DNA of 64,000 bases from Virgibacillus salexigens (GCF_014905415.1 NZ_BNEO01000001.1:124001-188000), one strand, 5' to 3'. Counted from the first letter of the stretch, positions 1 to 8,360 are shown. Notes: generated by a model from the letters alone, not told the origin. Numbers and translations: made by a program.

Positions 1-70
1 CGGCCTCTCCTTTAAGATTATTGCGTTTATTAATTACTGTTTATCCGATAACTATGAACGATAAACATAT

Positions 71-385
71 TTAGGAGATCAGCTTCAGTCCAATTGCCGC
101 ACAAAGAATCATGGCAATAAATAACAGTCGTCGCCAATCTTTTGATTCATTATAGAAAAACATACCTGCCAATGCACTGCCTACGGTACCAATACCAGTC
201 CAAACCGCATAAGCAGTACTCATTGGAATTGTCTGCATGGCTATACTTAAGAGGGCAAAACTTAGAATGAATCCGCCAATTAACCAAGTAAAAGAGGTGA
301 TTGTTCGCTGTTGGTTTACTTTATTAATCCCCATTACGCCAAAAACCTCACTGACCCCGGCTGCAATTAAGAAAAACCAATCCAT
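71..385 (-). CDS. ykkD: SMR-family guanidinium exporter subunit, YkkD-like
   Basis: 104-residue small multidrug resistance protein with four predicted membrane helices and the conserved Glu of helix 1 (near residue 13). The stretch AYAVWTGIGT in helix 3 is typical of the family, and length and sequence match YkkD rather than YkkC. It directly follows the ykkC-like gene with a 2-nt gap, and an AGAGGTG ribosome site precedes its ATG. The pair lies behind a guanidine-I riboswitch. SMR proteins under this switch (Gdx type) are known to export guanidinium in exchange for protons, and YkkC and YkkD are thought to work as a heterodimer. The function here is inferred from the riboswitch plus family. 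Confidence 0.9.
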   Translation of the reverse strand: MDWFFLIAAGVSEVFGVMGINKVNQQRTITSFTWLIGGFILSFALLSIAMQTIPMSTAYAVWTGIGTVGSALAGMFFYNESKDWRRLLFIAMILCAAIGLKLIS

Positions 386-387
386 AC

Positions 388-723
388 TTACACCTCTTTT
401 CTTTCTTTTTCAGTTGTAATCATTTTTAAGCCAATCACTCCAGAAAGCAAAAGCAGTATGAGTACGATTTTTGCAATCTGAAACGCTTCATTAAATAAAA
501 CAATTTCAAGAATAACTGTCCCAGTAGTTCCGATACCAGTAAATACAGCATAAGAAGTACCAATTGGCAGTCTACGAGATGCAATGATTAATAAATGCAT
601 ACTAATATAAATCGCTACTATCGTTAGCAGCCAAGTTATCCAATCATTAGAGTGTTTTAAGCCAATAACCCATCCTATCTCAAACAGTCCGGCTAAAAAG
701 ATAATATTCCAATCCTTTTTCAT
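388..723 (-). CDS. ykkC: SMR-family guanidinium exporter subunit, YkkC-like
   Basis: 111-residue SMR protein with four membrane helices; helix 1 carries LFEIGWVIGLKH with the transport Glu typical of Gdx-type carriers. A longer reading frame extends upstream to 801, but that extension runs into the riboswitch terminator. The ATG at 723 has a good AGGTG site just before it and gives the normal YkkC length. It is the first gene of the riboswitch operon and is followed immediately by the ykkD-like gene. It is expected to be an inner membrane protein paired with YkkD for guanidinium export. Confidence 0.9.
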   Translation of the reverse strand: MKKDWNIIFLAGLFEIGWVIGLKHSNDWITWLLTIVAIYISMHLLIIASRRLPIGTSYAVFTGIGTTGTVILEIVLFNEAFQIAKIVLILLLLSGVIGLKMITTEKERKEV

Positions 724-777
724 TTGTATCACCTCATATAAGTAGCTTTTCCAAACTTTCAAGAATCTTTCAGGCAT

Positions 778-828
778 AAAAAAAGCCCGAGAAGATATCA
801 ACCAATTTCGATATCCTCCCGGGCTTTT
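778..828 (-). terminator. riboswitch-controlled intrinsic terminator
   Basis: Long hairpin with arms at 785-799 and 810-824 (two G-U pairs), followed on the minus strand by a run of seven T. Its upper strand overlaps the 3' edge of the guanidine-I aptamer (the AAAAGCCCGGGAG part). Ligand binding can therefore sequester that strand and let transcription continue into ykkCD. Confidence 0.9.
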
Positions 829-922
829 GTCCCTCCGTGTACACGAATCACGTGCATTTTCTCTCGGACCAGTCCAAGCAAAAAAACTACTTGCGGAACC
901 CTAGAAAATAATTTCTTGAATT
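813..922 (-). promoter_or_regulatory. guanidine-I (ykkC class) riboswitch aptamer
   Basis: Read on the minus strand, the leader holds the class hallmarks in order: CTAGGGTTCCG, then ACTGGTCCGAGAGAAAA, then ACACGGAGGGACAAAAGCCCGGGAG. These are the conserved blocks of the ykkC/guanidine-I RNA. A terminator overlaps its 3' end and SMR exporter genes follow. The 5' boundary is set from the promoter spacing. Binding of free guanidinium is expected to turn the genes on. Confidence 0.95.
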
Positions 923-928
923 CATTTT

Positions 929-957
929 AGTATATCCATACATACGATGCTTGTCAA
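929..957 (-). promoter_or_regulatory. sigma-A promoter of the ykkCD riboswitch operon
   Basis: Minus strand TTGACA (952-957), 17-nt spacer, TATACT (929-934). The expected start near 922 falls just ahead of the aptamer. Confidence 0.8.
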
Positions 958-1030
958 TTTATAGTTTAGAACAATCGCTAAACCTAGGTTAATTTGACTT
1001 TCAAATAACTTTGGTTACACGCGGTATCAG

Positions 1031-2317
1031 CTATCCTTTGACTATCTTTACTTCTTTGATCTGGTATCCTTCCATTTCTTCTACGATAAATTGATAATTC
1101 TCATGGTGGATTGTCGTACCTTTTTTGGCATCCAGATTATTCAGAAATATCCAACCCCCAATCGTATCAATTTCTTCATCACCTAACTCTGTATCAAGCA
1201 AATTATTTACTTCCTCCAGTTGCAGTTTCCCAGAAACAATGTTCACATTTTCTTCTACTTTTTTTATCATTGGTTTTTCATGTAAGTCAAACTCATCCCG
1301 AATATCACCAACTATTTCTTCTAGTATATCTTCAACAGTTAAGAGACCAGCAGTTCCTCCATACTCATCATTAACAATTGCCATATGAATACGTTCTTTT
1401 TGCATCTTTAATAACACTTGCCTAATTGGTGTTGACTCTGCTACATGGATAATAGGCCTGATAAACGTATCAATGGATTGGGGGTTAGCCTTATCCATAT
1501 AGTTGGTAAATAGCTCTTTAATATTTACCAGTCCAACAATATGATCCTTTTCCTCATCGGCAACTGGATATCTTGTGAACTGACCTTCTTGAACCACCCG
1601 AATATTGTCCTCATAACTATCTTCCTTAAAAAAGCAGATCATTTCTGTGCGTGGCGTCATGATTTCCTTTGCTATCCGTTCATCAAATTCGAATATATTC
1701 GTTACATATGTCATTTCTGACTGATTAATTTCACCGCTTTTATAGCTTTCGGATAAAATGAGTCGTAATTCTTCCTCTGAATGTGCCATTTCATGTTCTT
1801 TAACGGGTCTAAACCCAAACAATTGGATAAATAAGCGTGCAGAACCATTTAATAGCCAAATAAATGGATACATCAACTTATGAAATAGCATAAGTGGTCG
1901 AGCAAGATATAATGTAACAGTCTCTGCCTTTTGAATAGCAATTGTTTTTGGAGCTAACTCACCTAACACCACATGCAGGTAAGTAATCAGAACAAACGCA
2001 ATCCCAAATGATAGAATAGAAGATACTGTTTCAGTTAGTCCTAATCTATCAAATATTGGATGTAACAATCTTTCGACAGTAGGTTCTCCTAGCCATCCCA
2101 GTCCTAATGCCGTTACAGTAATACCTAGCTGACAGGCAGATAAATAAGCGTCCAAATTATCGATTAATTTCTTAGCATAGACCGCTTGCTTATTACCTTC
2201 CGCAATTAAATGGTCAATACGTGTTGCACGAACTTTTACAATTGCAAATTCGGTTGCTACAAAGAATGCAGTAAGCAAAATCAATATAGCAACCAAAACT
2301 AAATTAACAATATCCAA
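1031..2317 (-). CDS. CNNM/CorC (HlyC family) transporter with CBS domains
   Basis: 428-residue hemolysin C-like protein of the YhdP/YqhB/YugS group. Residues 1-190 form the DUF21 membrane domain with about four helices, residues 205-330 hold a CBS pair (ARNDEYGGTAG-type stretch near 315), and the C-terminus is a CorC_HlyC domain. Relatives are linked to magnesium efflux and tolerance. The start codon is TTG at 2315-2317 with AAGG seven bases upstream. A short overlapping reading frame with a stronger AGGAGG site precedes it, and the leader is unusual (see 2326-2460). Which cation it handles cannot be read from the sequence. Confidence 0.85.
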   Translation of the reverse strand: MDIVNLVLVAILILLTAFFVATEFAIVKVRATRIDHLIAEGNKQAVYAKKLIDNLDAYLSACQLGITVTALGLGWLGEPTVERLLHPIFDRLGLTETVSSILSFGIAFVLITYLHVVLGELAPKTIAIQKAETVTLYLARPLMLFHKLMYPFIWLLNGSARLFIQLFGFRPVKEHEMAHSEEELRLILSESYKSGEINQSEMTYVTNIFEFDERIAKEIMTPRTEMICFFKEDSYEDNIRVVQEGQFTRYPVADEEKDHIVGLVNIKELFTNYMDKANPQSIDTFIRPIIHVAESTPIRQVLLKMQKERIHMAIVNDEYGGTAGLLTVEDILEEIVGDIRDEFDLHEKPMIKKVEENVNIVSGKLQLEEVNNLLDTELGDEEIDTIGGWIFLNNLDAKKGTTIHHENYQFIVEEMEGYQIKEVKIVKG

Positions 2318-2325
2318 TTAGCATC

Positions 2326-2460
2326 CTTGTATCCTTTGGATACAAGGAATCCACCTCCTGTATGTCGATAAATAAAATTATCCGTCTGCAGGTGAGTCAC
2401 CTACCATTAGTAAATATGCGAATGCTATTGCCTTCCCATGTGAATCACCTACCTGCCTTT
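2326..2460 (-). promoter_or_regulatory. structured or operator-rich leader of the CorC-type gene
   Basis: The leader contains two copies of a GGTAGGTGANTCAC element on the minus strand (around 2390-2405 and 2441-2454). The first is part of a 13-bp palindrome, AGGTGAGTCACCT, at 2390-2402. Next comes a perfect hairpin of two 10-bp arms (CCTTGTATCC and its complement) at 2326-2348, beside the ribosome site. It could be an RNA element or a pair of repressor sites. It does not match the M-box as I know it. Confidence 0.5.
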
Positions 2461-2506
2461 TTTCTATATTCATTTTATCTTATTACCTATATTACGTCTA
2501 TTATTA

Positions 2507-2545
2507 CAAAAAACAGGTAAAGGAAAATGCCCCTTACCTGCTTTT
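2507..2545 (-). terminator. terminator of the BCCT gene
   Basis: Hairpin formed by GCAGGTAAGG and CCTTTACCTG on the minus strand, followed by a T-run, 4 nt after the BCCT stop codon. Confidence 0.8.
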
Positions 2546-2548
2546 CAT

Positions 2549-4063
2549 TTATTTATTTTCTTCTTCCTTTTTCGTCTTCCGATAATCTTTATTGATCATC
2601 CGTAAGAAGGAGATCATCATAATTAATAAAATAACCGTAAATGGAAGTGCCGAAATAAGTGAAGCTGTTTGTAAGGCCTCTAAACCACCAGCCAATAACA
2701 ATACAACAGCAATGGCTGTAATTAATACACCCCATACAATTTTAGTAAGTAGTGCAGGGTTTAGACTTCCTCTAGATGTCATCGATCCTAAAATGTATGT
2801 TGCTGAATCAGCAGATGTGACGAGGAATGTAAAAATCAAGAAGATCGATAGTAACGATAAAATTGTTGTAAATGGTAAATGCTGATAAGTCTCAAATAAG
2901 GCTACAGCAACATCTGCATTGACTGCTTCAGCAATGGATGTACCATTAAATAAATCGCTATAAAGTGCTGTTCCTCCAAATGCAGCAATCCATAAACAAG
3001 CAATTGCCGGAGAAACAACTAATACACCAACAACATATTGTCTAATACTTCTTCCCCTAGAAACTCGTGCAACAAAAGCACCAACGAATGGGGACCACGC
3101 TGTAGACCATGCCCAGTAAAATATCGTCCAATCCCTCACCCATGATTCACCAGAATAAGGTGTTAAACGCAAACTGTATTGAACAAAATTTGTAAAATAA
3201 TCACCTAAGCCTAATACAAATGTATTTAAAATGAATACAGTCGGACCAGCTAAAAATACAAATACTAATAATAATAAACAAAGTCCTAAATTAATATTAC
3301 TCAACCACTTTATTCCTCGATCCAACCCTGTACTGGAAGAAATTAAATATGTAATCAACATTACCGCAGCAATTCCTATTTGTACCCAAATAGAGGTAGG
3401 TACATCAAAAACAGATTTTAACCCTCCATTCATCTGCAGAATACCTAAGCCTAATGAAGTTGCCACTCCCATTACCGTTGCTATAACAGCTAACGAATCA
3501 ATGGTATCGCCCAATACTCTATTCTTTCCGACCACCGGCTGGATGGAAGTAGATATTAAACCTCTTTCCTTCTTTTTAAACTGTAAATAAGCGATGACTA
3601 GACCAACCACTGCGAATACGGACCATTGGCTAATCCCCCAATGGAAGAATGCATATCCCATCGCAACTCTCGCCGATTCTTCAGACATCGATTCTAATTC
3701 AGGGAATGGTGTATTAAAGAAATGACTCATTGGTTCTGCTACACCCCAGAAAACAAGACCAGCACCAAATCCTGCTGAGAACAGCATCCCTATCCAGGTG
3801 AAAAATGAATATTCAGGCTTAGAATCAGCTGCTCCTAAGCGCATTTTCCCAAATTTGCTAAATGAAATCGCGATTAGAAATAAAATAAAGACAAAAACTG
3901 CCAGTAAATAAAACCAGCCAAAATTATTCGTCGTGAAATTAAATAATGTATTGGCCACTTCCCCAAATTTTTTGGGTGTCGTTGCGCCAATAACTACTAA
4001 AAGCAATACAATAAACGCAGATACATAGAACACTGGGTTCTTAAACGAGTTATTATTTTTCAT
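2549..4063 (-). CDS. BCCT-family osmolyte (betaine/choline/carnitine-type) transporter
   Basis: 504 residues with about 12 membrane helices. The BCCT signature is present in altered form: FGAGLVFWGVAEP near residue 100 and WTIFYWAWSTAWSPFVG near residue 315. BCCT carriers import glycine betaine or related solutes using sodium or protons, as osmoprotectants. Three substrate-pocket segments differ from the usual betaine form: GFGAG in place of GMGIG, HWGISQWSVF where a Tyr is usual at the end, and WAWSTAW where the usual form is WAWWxxW. Transport of a different compatible solute is therefore possible. It stands alone, with its own terminator and an AAAGGATA ribosome site before the ATG. Confidence 0.85.
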   Translation of the reverse strand: MKNNNSFKNPVFYVSAFIVLLLVVIGATTPKKFGEVANTLFNFTTNNFGWFYLLAVFVFILFLIAISFSKFGKMRLGAADSKPEYSFFTWIGMLFSAGFGAGLVFWGVAEPMSHFFNTPFPELESMSEESARVAMGYAFFHWGISQWSVFAVVGLVIAYLQFKKKERGLISTSIQPVVGKNRVLGDTIDSLAVIATVMGVATSLGLGILQMNGGLKSVFDVPTSIWVQIGIAAVMLITYLISSSTGLDRGIKWLSNINLGLCLLLLVFVFLAGPTVFILNTFVLGLGDYFTNFVQYSLRLTPYSGESWVRDWTIFYWAWSTAWSPFVGAFVARVSRGRSIRQYVVGVLVVSPAIACLWIAAFGGTALYSDLFNGTSIAEAVNADVAVALFETYQHLPFTTILSLLSIFLIFTFLVTSADSATYILGSMTSRGSLNPALLTKIVWGVLITAIAVVLLLAGGLEALQTASLISALPFTVILLIMMISFLRMINKDYRKTKKEEENK

Positions 4064-4216
4064 AACATATCCTTTCTATCGGTTTTTATGTCTCGCGTTG
4101 TTCAGGTGCCAGGAGTACATTTACATATACCCCAACTACTATTCAATAAACCTTTCGCCAATATTGAAAATATCACAAGTAAAGACTTCTTTTCTTCATC
4201 GTATGTTGTTCTGTAT

Positions 4217-4804
4217 TTAAAAATTAGTATTGTGAAAATCCCCCTCAAATAAAAACGAATCCACCTCATTTCTATTGGACGGGACTTCACGTTGCTGCAG
4301 CCCTTCAGAGAGCCATTCCTTTTCCCCTTGATAACCGATAGCTACAATGGCATGTATTTCAAAATTATCCGGAATTCGCAATGCTGCTTTTGCTTTCTGT
4401 TTATGAAAACCAGCCATTGCATGTGTAATAATTTCTCTTCGTGCTGCCTCCAAAGCTAAGCAAGCCCAAGCTGCACCCATATCAAACGCATGTGTAGGAT
4501 TATGCCCGCCAAATTTTTGCTCATCCATTTTAGAGATCACCGCAGCTAAAACAGGTGCGTGCTTACACCAAATCGTATTTGAATCGTGAATAAACGATAA
4601 GAACGCTTCTTTATCCGCTTCATTTCTTGCAATAACAAATCTCCAAGGCTGAACATTTGCTGAAGATGGGGCCCATCTTGCTGCTTCAAATAAGCCTTTT
4701 AAATCATCATCTGGTATTGCTCTGCTTAAGAAAGATCTTGGAGACCAACGTTTTGTATAGATCGGGTCAATATCATATACAGGTTTTCGAATAGCGTCCT
4801 TCAA
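4217..4804 (-). CDS. nitroreductase-family FMN oxidoreductase
   Basis: About 195 residues. The N-terminal RWSPRSF and ARWAPSSANVQPWRF stretches are the FMN-binding signature of the nitroreductase family, and there is a second conserved region around DMGAAWACLALEA. Members reduce nitro groups, quinones or enones with NAD(P)H as cytosolic homodimers. The physiological substrate cannot be read from the sequence. Three in-frame TTG codons follow an AGGAGG site; the third (4804) has the best spacing of 8 nt, although 4810 is possible. Confidence 0.85.
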   Translation of the reverse strand: MKDAIRKPVYDIDPIYTKRWSPRSFLSRAIPDDDLKGLFEAARWAPSSANVQPWRFVIARNEADKEAFLSFIHDSNTIWCKHAPVLAAVISKMDEQKFGGHNPTHAFDMGAAWACLALEAARREIITHAMAGFHKQKAKAALRIPDNFEIHAIVAIGYQGEKEWLSEGLQQREVPSNRNEVDSFLFEGDFHNTNF

Positions 4805-5106
4805 CAACAAAACCTCCTTTTTAGTTTTTAAAAACGTATAATTTTCATTATAAATGAAATAACATACTTTTCAAAACCTTCCATATAGAAGAATCAGCTG
4901 AAGCTTTTTAATAGACAAAACGATAGCTTCTCTCTATTTTAGATGATGATGTTACAAATCGATGGAATGTACCGAAAATAGAACGAGTTAAAAGAGAAGC
5001 AGCTATGATACGATGATGTTTTCGGATTATTAACCTTGTTTATCTAATAAATACTTAACAAAACATAACTGAGCACGTAAAATATAATGGTTAGGAGTGA
5101 TGACTT
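4805..5106. other. intergenic region between divergent genes
   Basis: About 300 bp between the nitroreductase and the drug exporter. It holds the two ribosome sites (AGGAGG before the nitroreductase, AGGAG at 5094-5098 before the exporter). It also has an imperfect inverted match between GATAGCTTCTCTCTATTTTA (near 4921) and the AAAAGAGAAGCAGCTAT stretch (near 4990). No gene or RNA was recognised. Confidence 0.5.
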
Positions 5107-6348
5107 TTGTATCTTGAACAACAAGAACCAGTATTGCACAATCCGACGGGAAAAACGCGTGTGGGACTAGCACTGCTACTCGGTCTGCTCGCATTTCTAG
5201 GACCACTCAATATCGACATGTATTTACCTAGTTTCCCTGGAATTGCACAGGATTTAAATACCAGCGCTACATTGGTGCAAACCAGTTTAACTGCATGTTT
5301 GCTCGGACTTGCTGTCGGTCAATTAATTGTTGGACCAATTAGTGATGCACAGGGAAGAAAGAAGCCATTATTAATTGCTACTAGTCTGTTTGCATTAACA
5401 TCTATTCTCTGCGCATTTGCACCTAATATTGCGATATTAATCGCAGTACGTTTTTTGCAAGGATTTACCGCCTCGGCAGGAGTTGTTCTTTCACGCGCTG
5501 TCGTACGAGATGTGTTCAGTGGTAAAGCTCTAACGAAATTCTTTGCACTGTTAATGGTTATTAATGCTGTTGCCCCAATGATCGCACCTATGGCCGGTGG
5601 TGCAATTCTCTCTTTTGAGTCTGGAAGCTGGCAAAGCATCTTTTTATTTTTAAGTTTCATTGGCATCTTGATTGTAGCTGTTGTCGCCATGAAATTAAAG
5701 GAGACCCTACCACCAGAGAAAAGGATACCAAGTTCACTTGGTGCAACTGTTGTAACCATGGGAAGCTTACTGAAGGATCGTTCGTTTATTGGCTATGCAC
5801 TGGTCGTTGGATTTGTACATGGAGGAAGCTTTGCTTATGTATCGGGAACACCATTTGTATATCAGGATATTTATGGGGTATCCCCACAAACGTTTAGCGT
5901 ACTATTTGGCATAAATGGGCTGGCAATTATTACAGGGAGTTTTATTATCGGACGTTTTGGTGGAATAATTCCAGAAAAAAAACTACTTCAGACAGCCATC
6001 ACGATTGCGTTAACAGCAACATCCATACTGCTTGTCATGGCAATAATTGAAGGACCACTAACATCCATTGTCATATTAATCTTTATATATATGATCACAA
6101 TCGGAATGGTTATTACAAGTACATTTACCCTTGGAATGGCCAAGCAGGGACACCGTGCAGGAAGCGCAAGTGCCGTCTTAGGTATGCTACCGTTATTGCT
6201 CGGTTCAATATTCTCACCACTTGCTGGTATTAATGAAGCATCAGCTGTTCCGATGGCAGCTATATTATTTACTACTTCCCTGATTGGCTTTACAGCTTTC
6301 TTCTTGCTAGTTAAAAAAGAACATACAAAGATTGAATTAGATGATTAA
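5107..6348 (+). CDS. Bcr/CflA-type MFS multidrug efflux transporter
   Basis: 413 residues with 12 predicted membrane helices. NIDMYLPSFPGIAQDL in helix 1 and the MFS motif A variant GPISDAQGRKKPL after helix 2 place it in the Bcr/CflA drug:proton antiporter group (bicyclomycin, chloramphenicol-type exporters). The start is TTG, preceded by AGGAG at 9-nt spacing. It is monocistronic and ends in a strong hairpin shared with the convergent MFS gene. The substrate is unknown. Confidence 0.85.
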   Translation: MYLEQQEPVLHNPTGKTRVGLALLLGLLAFLGPLNIDMYLPSFPGIAQDLNTSATLVQTSLTACLLGLAVGQLIVGPISDAQGRKKPLLIATSLFALTSILCAFAPNIAILIAVRFLQGFTASAGVVLSRAVVRDVFSGKALTKFFALLMVINAVAPMIAPMAGGAILSFESGSWQSIFLFLSFIGILIVAVVAMKLKETLPPEKRIPSSLGATVVTMGSLLKDRSFIGYALVVGFVHGGSFAYVSGTPFVYQDIYGVSPQTFSVLFGINGLAIITGSFIIGRFGGIIPEKKLLQTAITIALTATSILLVMAIIEGPLTSIVILIFIYMITIGMVITSTFTLGMAKQGHRAGSASAVLGMLPLLLGSIFSPLAGINEASAVPMAAILFTTSLIGFTAFFLLVKKEHTKIELDD

Positions 6349-6352
6349 GTAG

Positions 6353-6396
6353 AAGCTGATCCCCAAATTTTATTAGGATCGCGCGGGGATCAGCTT
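6353..6396 (+). terminator. bidirectional hairpin between convergent MFS genes
   Basis: Perfect 12-bp arms AAGCTGATCCCC and GGGGATCAGCTT just after the exporter stop codon. Only short A/T tracts flank it, so termination strength is uncertain. Confidence 0.65.
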
Positions 6397-6428
6397 AAAT
6401 TAGTCGATTCTATCTTGCATAACCATTA

Positions 6429-7544
6429 TTAATTAGAATTTTTAGTAGGAACGATTACCCCAACCAATCCAATTAGAGAAAATAAAACAAAAGTAAAAGG
6501 ATATGAAATAGCATCAATTGTCCCTCCAGCAATAAAAGAACCAATGGACTGACCTATTCCCAACGATAAAAAGGATAAGCTAACACCGATGGATGGCAAG
6601 GACGTAAATATACGTGTTGACCAAACAATTAAAATCCCCGTCATAACGATATAAGATACGCCAAAAAAGATGGATGAAGTATAAATCGTTATAGGGTTTG
6701 GTATTGTAATGATAACAAGAGAAGTCATCATTATTAAGAGTGTTAGACGATAAGATAAAGACAAACCTATCTTATTTATGAAACTTCCTGCAACTCCTCC
6801 AATAATGCCTGATACCCCCATTAAAATCCAAAAAAATACACTTTCAAAGTCACTCATTTGATAAACAGCTGTTAAGTAGCTTCTTGAAAAAGTCCAAAAA
6901 ACAGAAGAACTTCCCCCTACCATTATAGAAGCAATTATCAACCATTTAGCTCGTTTTAACGAGCGAGAACCCGTTACTGTTTTATCTTGGCTTGGAAAAG
7001 AAGCTGGAGTTGGTATACGTATTGTATTCCAAATAAAAACGACGATAGCCATAAGTGCAAAAAGAAGAAATGAAAGTCTCCAGTGTTCTGTAAACAGAAG
7101 TGCTATTGGACCAGACACGATAAGTCCAAAACTAGTTCCACTATTCATCCAAGTGTTGCCTCTATCTCTATCTTTTTCTCTTAATGAGGTTGCAGCAACT
7201 TGAGAAAAAGCTGGAGAAGACCAGCCACTCCCGAGACCGGCAATAAAAGTACTTAACGCTAATATATAAAAATTAGGAGAAAAGGCGATCCCTAATAAAC
7301 CTAGAATTGCACTTATTCCAGCCAATTGAATTACCCGTAATTGTCCCCATTTTTGAATGAATAATGAGGCTGTCAATAAAGCCAAAGTATAGGATGCATA
7401 AGCAGTTGAACCAACAAAACCAGCATTGCTTTCCGTGAGGTCTAATGATTCAGTTATATGAGGTAAAAACAAACCAAAACTAAAACGTGCAAATGCATAA
7501 GTGACACCAATCATTGCAATTCCAGGTAGTACAAACTTCCACAT
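6429..7544 (-). CDS. YbfB-like MFS transporter
   Basis: 371 residues with about 11-12 membrane helices. The opening segment GVTYAFARFSFGLFLPHI is characteristic of the YbfB/MFS_4 group of permeases of unknown substrate. A GGGGGAG site precedes the ATG. It lies downstream of a TetR-type regulator gene in the same direction, and near-identical palindromic elements (ATAGAACGATC core) stand before both genes. It is therefore probably repressed by that regulator and induced by its substrate (inference). Confidence 0.8.
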   Translation of the reverse strand: MWKFVLPGIAMIGVTYAFARFSFGLFLPHITESLDLTESNAGFVGSTAYASYTLALLTASLFIQKWGQLRVIQLAGISAILGLLGIAFSPNFYILALSTFIAGLGSGWSSPAFSQVAATSLREKDRDRGNTWMNSGTSFGLIVSGPIALLFTEHWRLSFLLFALMAIVVFIWNTIRIPTPASFPSQDKTVTGSRSLKRAKWLIIASIMVGGSSSVFWTFSRSYLTAVYQMSDFESVFFWILMGVSGIIGGVAGSFINKIGLSLSYRLTLLIMMTSLVIITIPNPITIYTSSIFFGVSYIVMTGILIVWSTRIFTSLPSIGVSLSFLSLGIGQSIGSFIAGGTIDAISYPFTFVLFSLIGLVGVIVPTKNSN

Positions 7545-7563
7545 ACGATCTCCCCCTCCATTT

Positions 7564-7584
7564 ATATAGAACGATCATTATATA
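7564..7584. promoter_or_regulatory. candidate TetR-family operator before the MFS gene
   Basis: ATATAGAACGATCATTATATA, an imperfect dyad whose ATAGAACGATC core recurs before the regulator gene (8174-8194). It lies 20 bp upstream of the MFS start. Confidence 0.6.
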
Positions 7585-7622
7585 TTTATTGAATATATAA
7601 GTAAGCTAGACATCATTCCAGC

Positions 7623-8159
7623 TTACTCTCTAAATGAATCTTTTATTAAACTTCTAAACTGAATCGCTATATCATTTACATCGAGTATTTCTGAAAGTGA
7701 GGTAGCCCCTTCAAACAACATTGCTAACTGAATCGAGTGAGCATGAGAAAAGCCTTGTTTAACCAAGAAAGAAATGAATGATTTTTTGTGAGCAATGACT
7801 TGATTAACAATTTCTTCATTCTCTAAAGCGTACTCTTCCTTTGCTCTTAAAAACATACAACCATTCGTTCCAGAAGAGCTTAGCCATGCAATATGTGCTT
7901 CAGCAAACAGTAATGCAACTGAAACCGTACCTTCTGTATTTCTACATTCAGCCATACTGTTTAGATGTGAAAAATATCTCTTTTCTCGATTTTTAAGGAC
8001 TTCAAGAATTAGGTCTTCTTTAGAGTCAAAGTGATTATATAACGTCATTAAAGCAACTCCAGCATCATGAACAATACGTTTAAGACCAATCGCGTGAAAA
8101 CCGTTTTGATAAAATAATTTTTCAGCATGTTCTAATAAATCTTGCTTTTTTTTACTCAT
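7623..8159 (-). CDS. TetR/AcrR-family transcriptional repressor
   Basis: 178 residues. The N-terminal helix-turn-helix region (residues 1-50) ends in the typical LYNHFDSKEDLI. The C-terminal ligand domain is unassigned, with FRAKEEYA resembling the C-terminal domain of YcdC/YbiH-like members. AGGTGG precedes the ATG. It lies 78 bp upstream of the MFS gene and an identical 11-bp core is found upstream of both, which points to self-regulation and control of the transporter. The inducer is unknown. Confidence 0.85.
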   Translation of the reverse strand: MSKKKQDLLEHAEKLFYQNGFHAIGLKRIVHDAGVALMTLYNHFDSKEDLILEVLKNREKRYFSHLNSMAECRNTEGTVSVALLFAEAHIAWLSSSGTNGCMFLRAKEEYALENEEIVNQVIAHKKSFISFLVKQGFSHAHSIQLAMLFEGATSLSEILDVNDIAIQFRSLIKDSFRE

Positions 8160-8173
8160 TATACACCACCTTT

Positions 8174-8194
8174 AGATAGAACGATCGCTATAAA
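8174..8194. promoter_or_regulatory. candidate TetR-family operator before the regulator gene
   Basis: AGATAGAACGATCGCTATAAA, about 15 bp upstream of the regulator's start codon. It shares ATAGAACGATC with the site at 7564-7584. Confidence 0.6.
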
Positions 8195-8311
8195 ATCATC
8201 TTATCATATCAAAAAGTACGTTACAATAATTAAGTGTATGTGGATAAAGCTAATTGTACTAAGTGATCACTCCTGCTTACAAAATGGAAAATTCCCTTTC
8301 ACATTTCGGAT

Positions 8312-8354
8312 AAAAAATCAGGTAGTTGAGTATATCTCAACTACCTGATTTTAT
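8312..8354 (-). terminator. terminator of the NlpC/P60 hydrolase gene
   Basis: Perfect hairpin ATCAGGTAGTTGAG / CTCAACTACCTGAT with T-tracts on both sides, 8 bp after the hydrolase stop codon. Confidence 0.85.
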
Positions 8355-8360
8355 TCTGTA

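Noticed and set aside
2326-2460. Possible M-box (magnesium) or manganese riboswitch before the CorC-type gene
   Set aside because: The conserved blocks of the M-box and of the yybP-ykoY RNA could not be matched; only TAGGTGA is shared. Kept as an unexplained leader.
4102-4290. 62-codon minus-strand frame between the BCCT and nitroreductase genes
   Set aside because: It overlaps the nitroreductase 3' end in another frame and has no ribosome site or protein signature.
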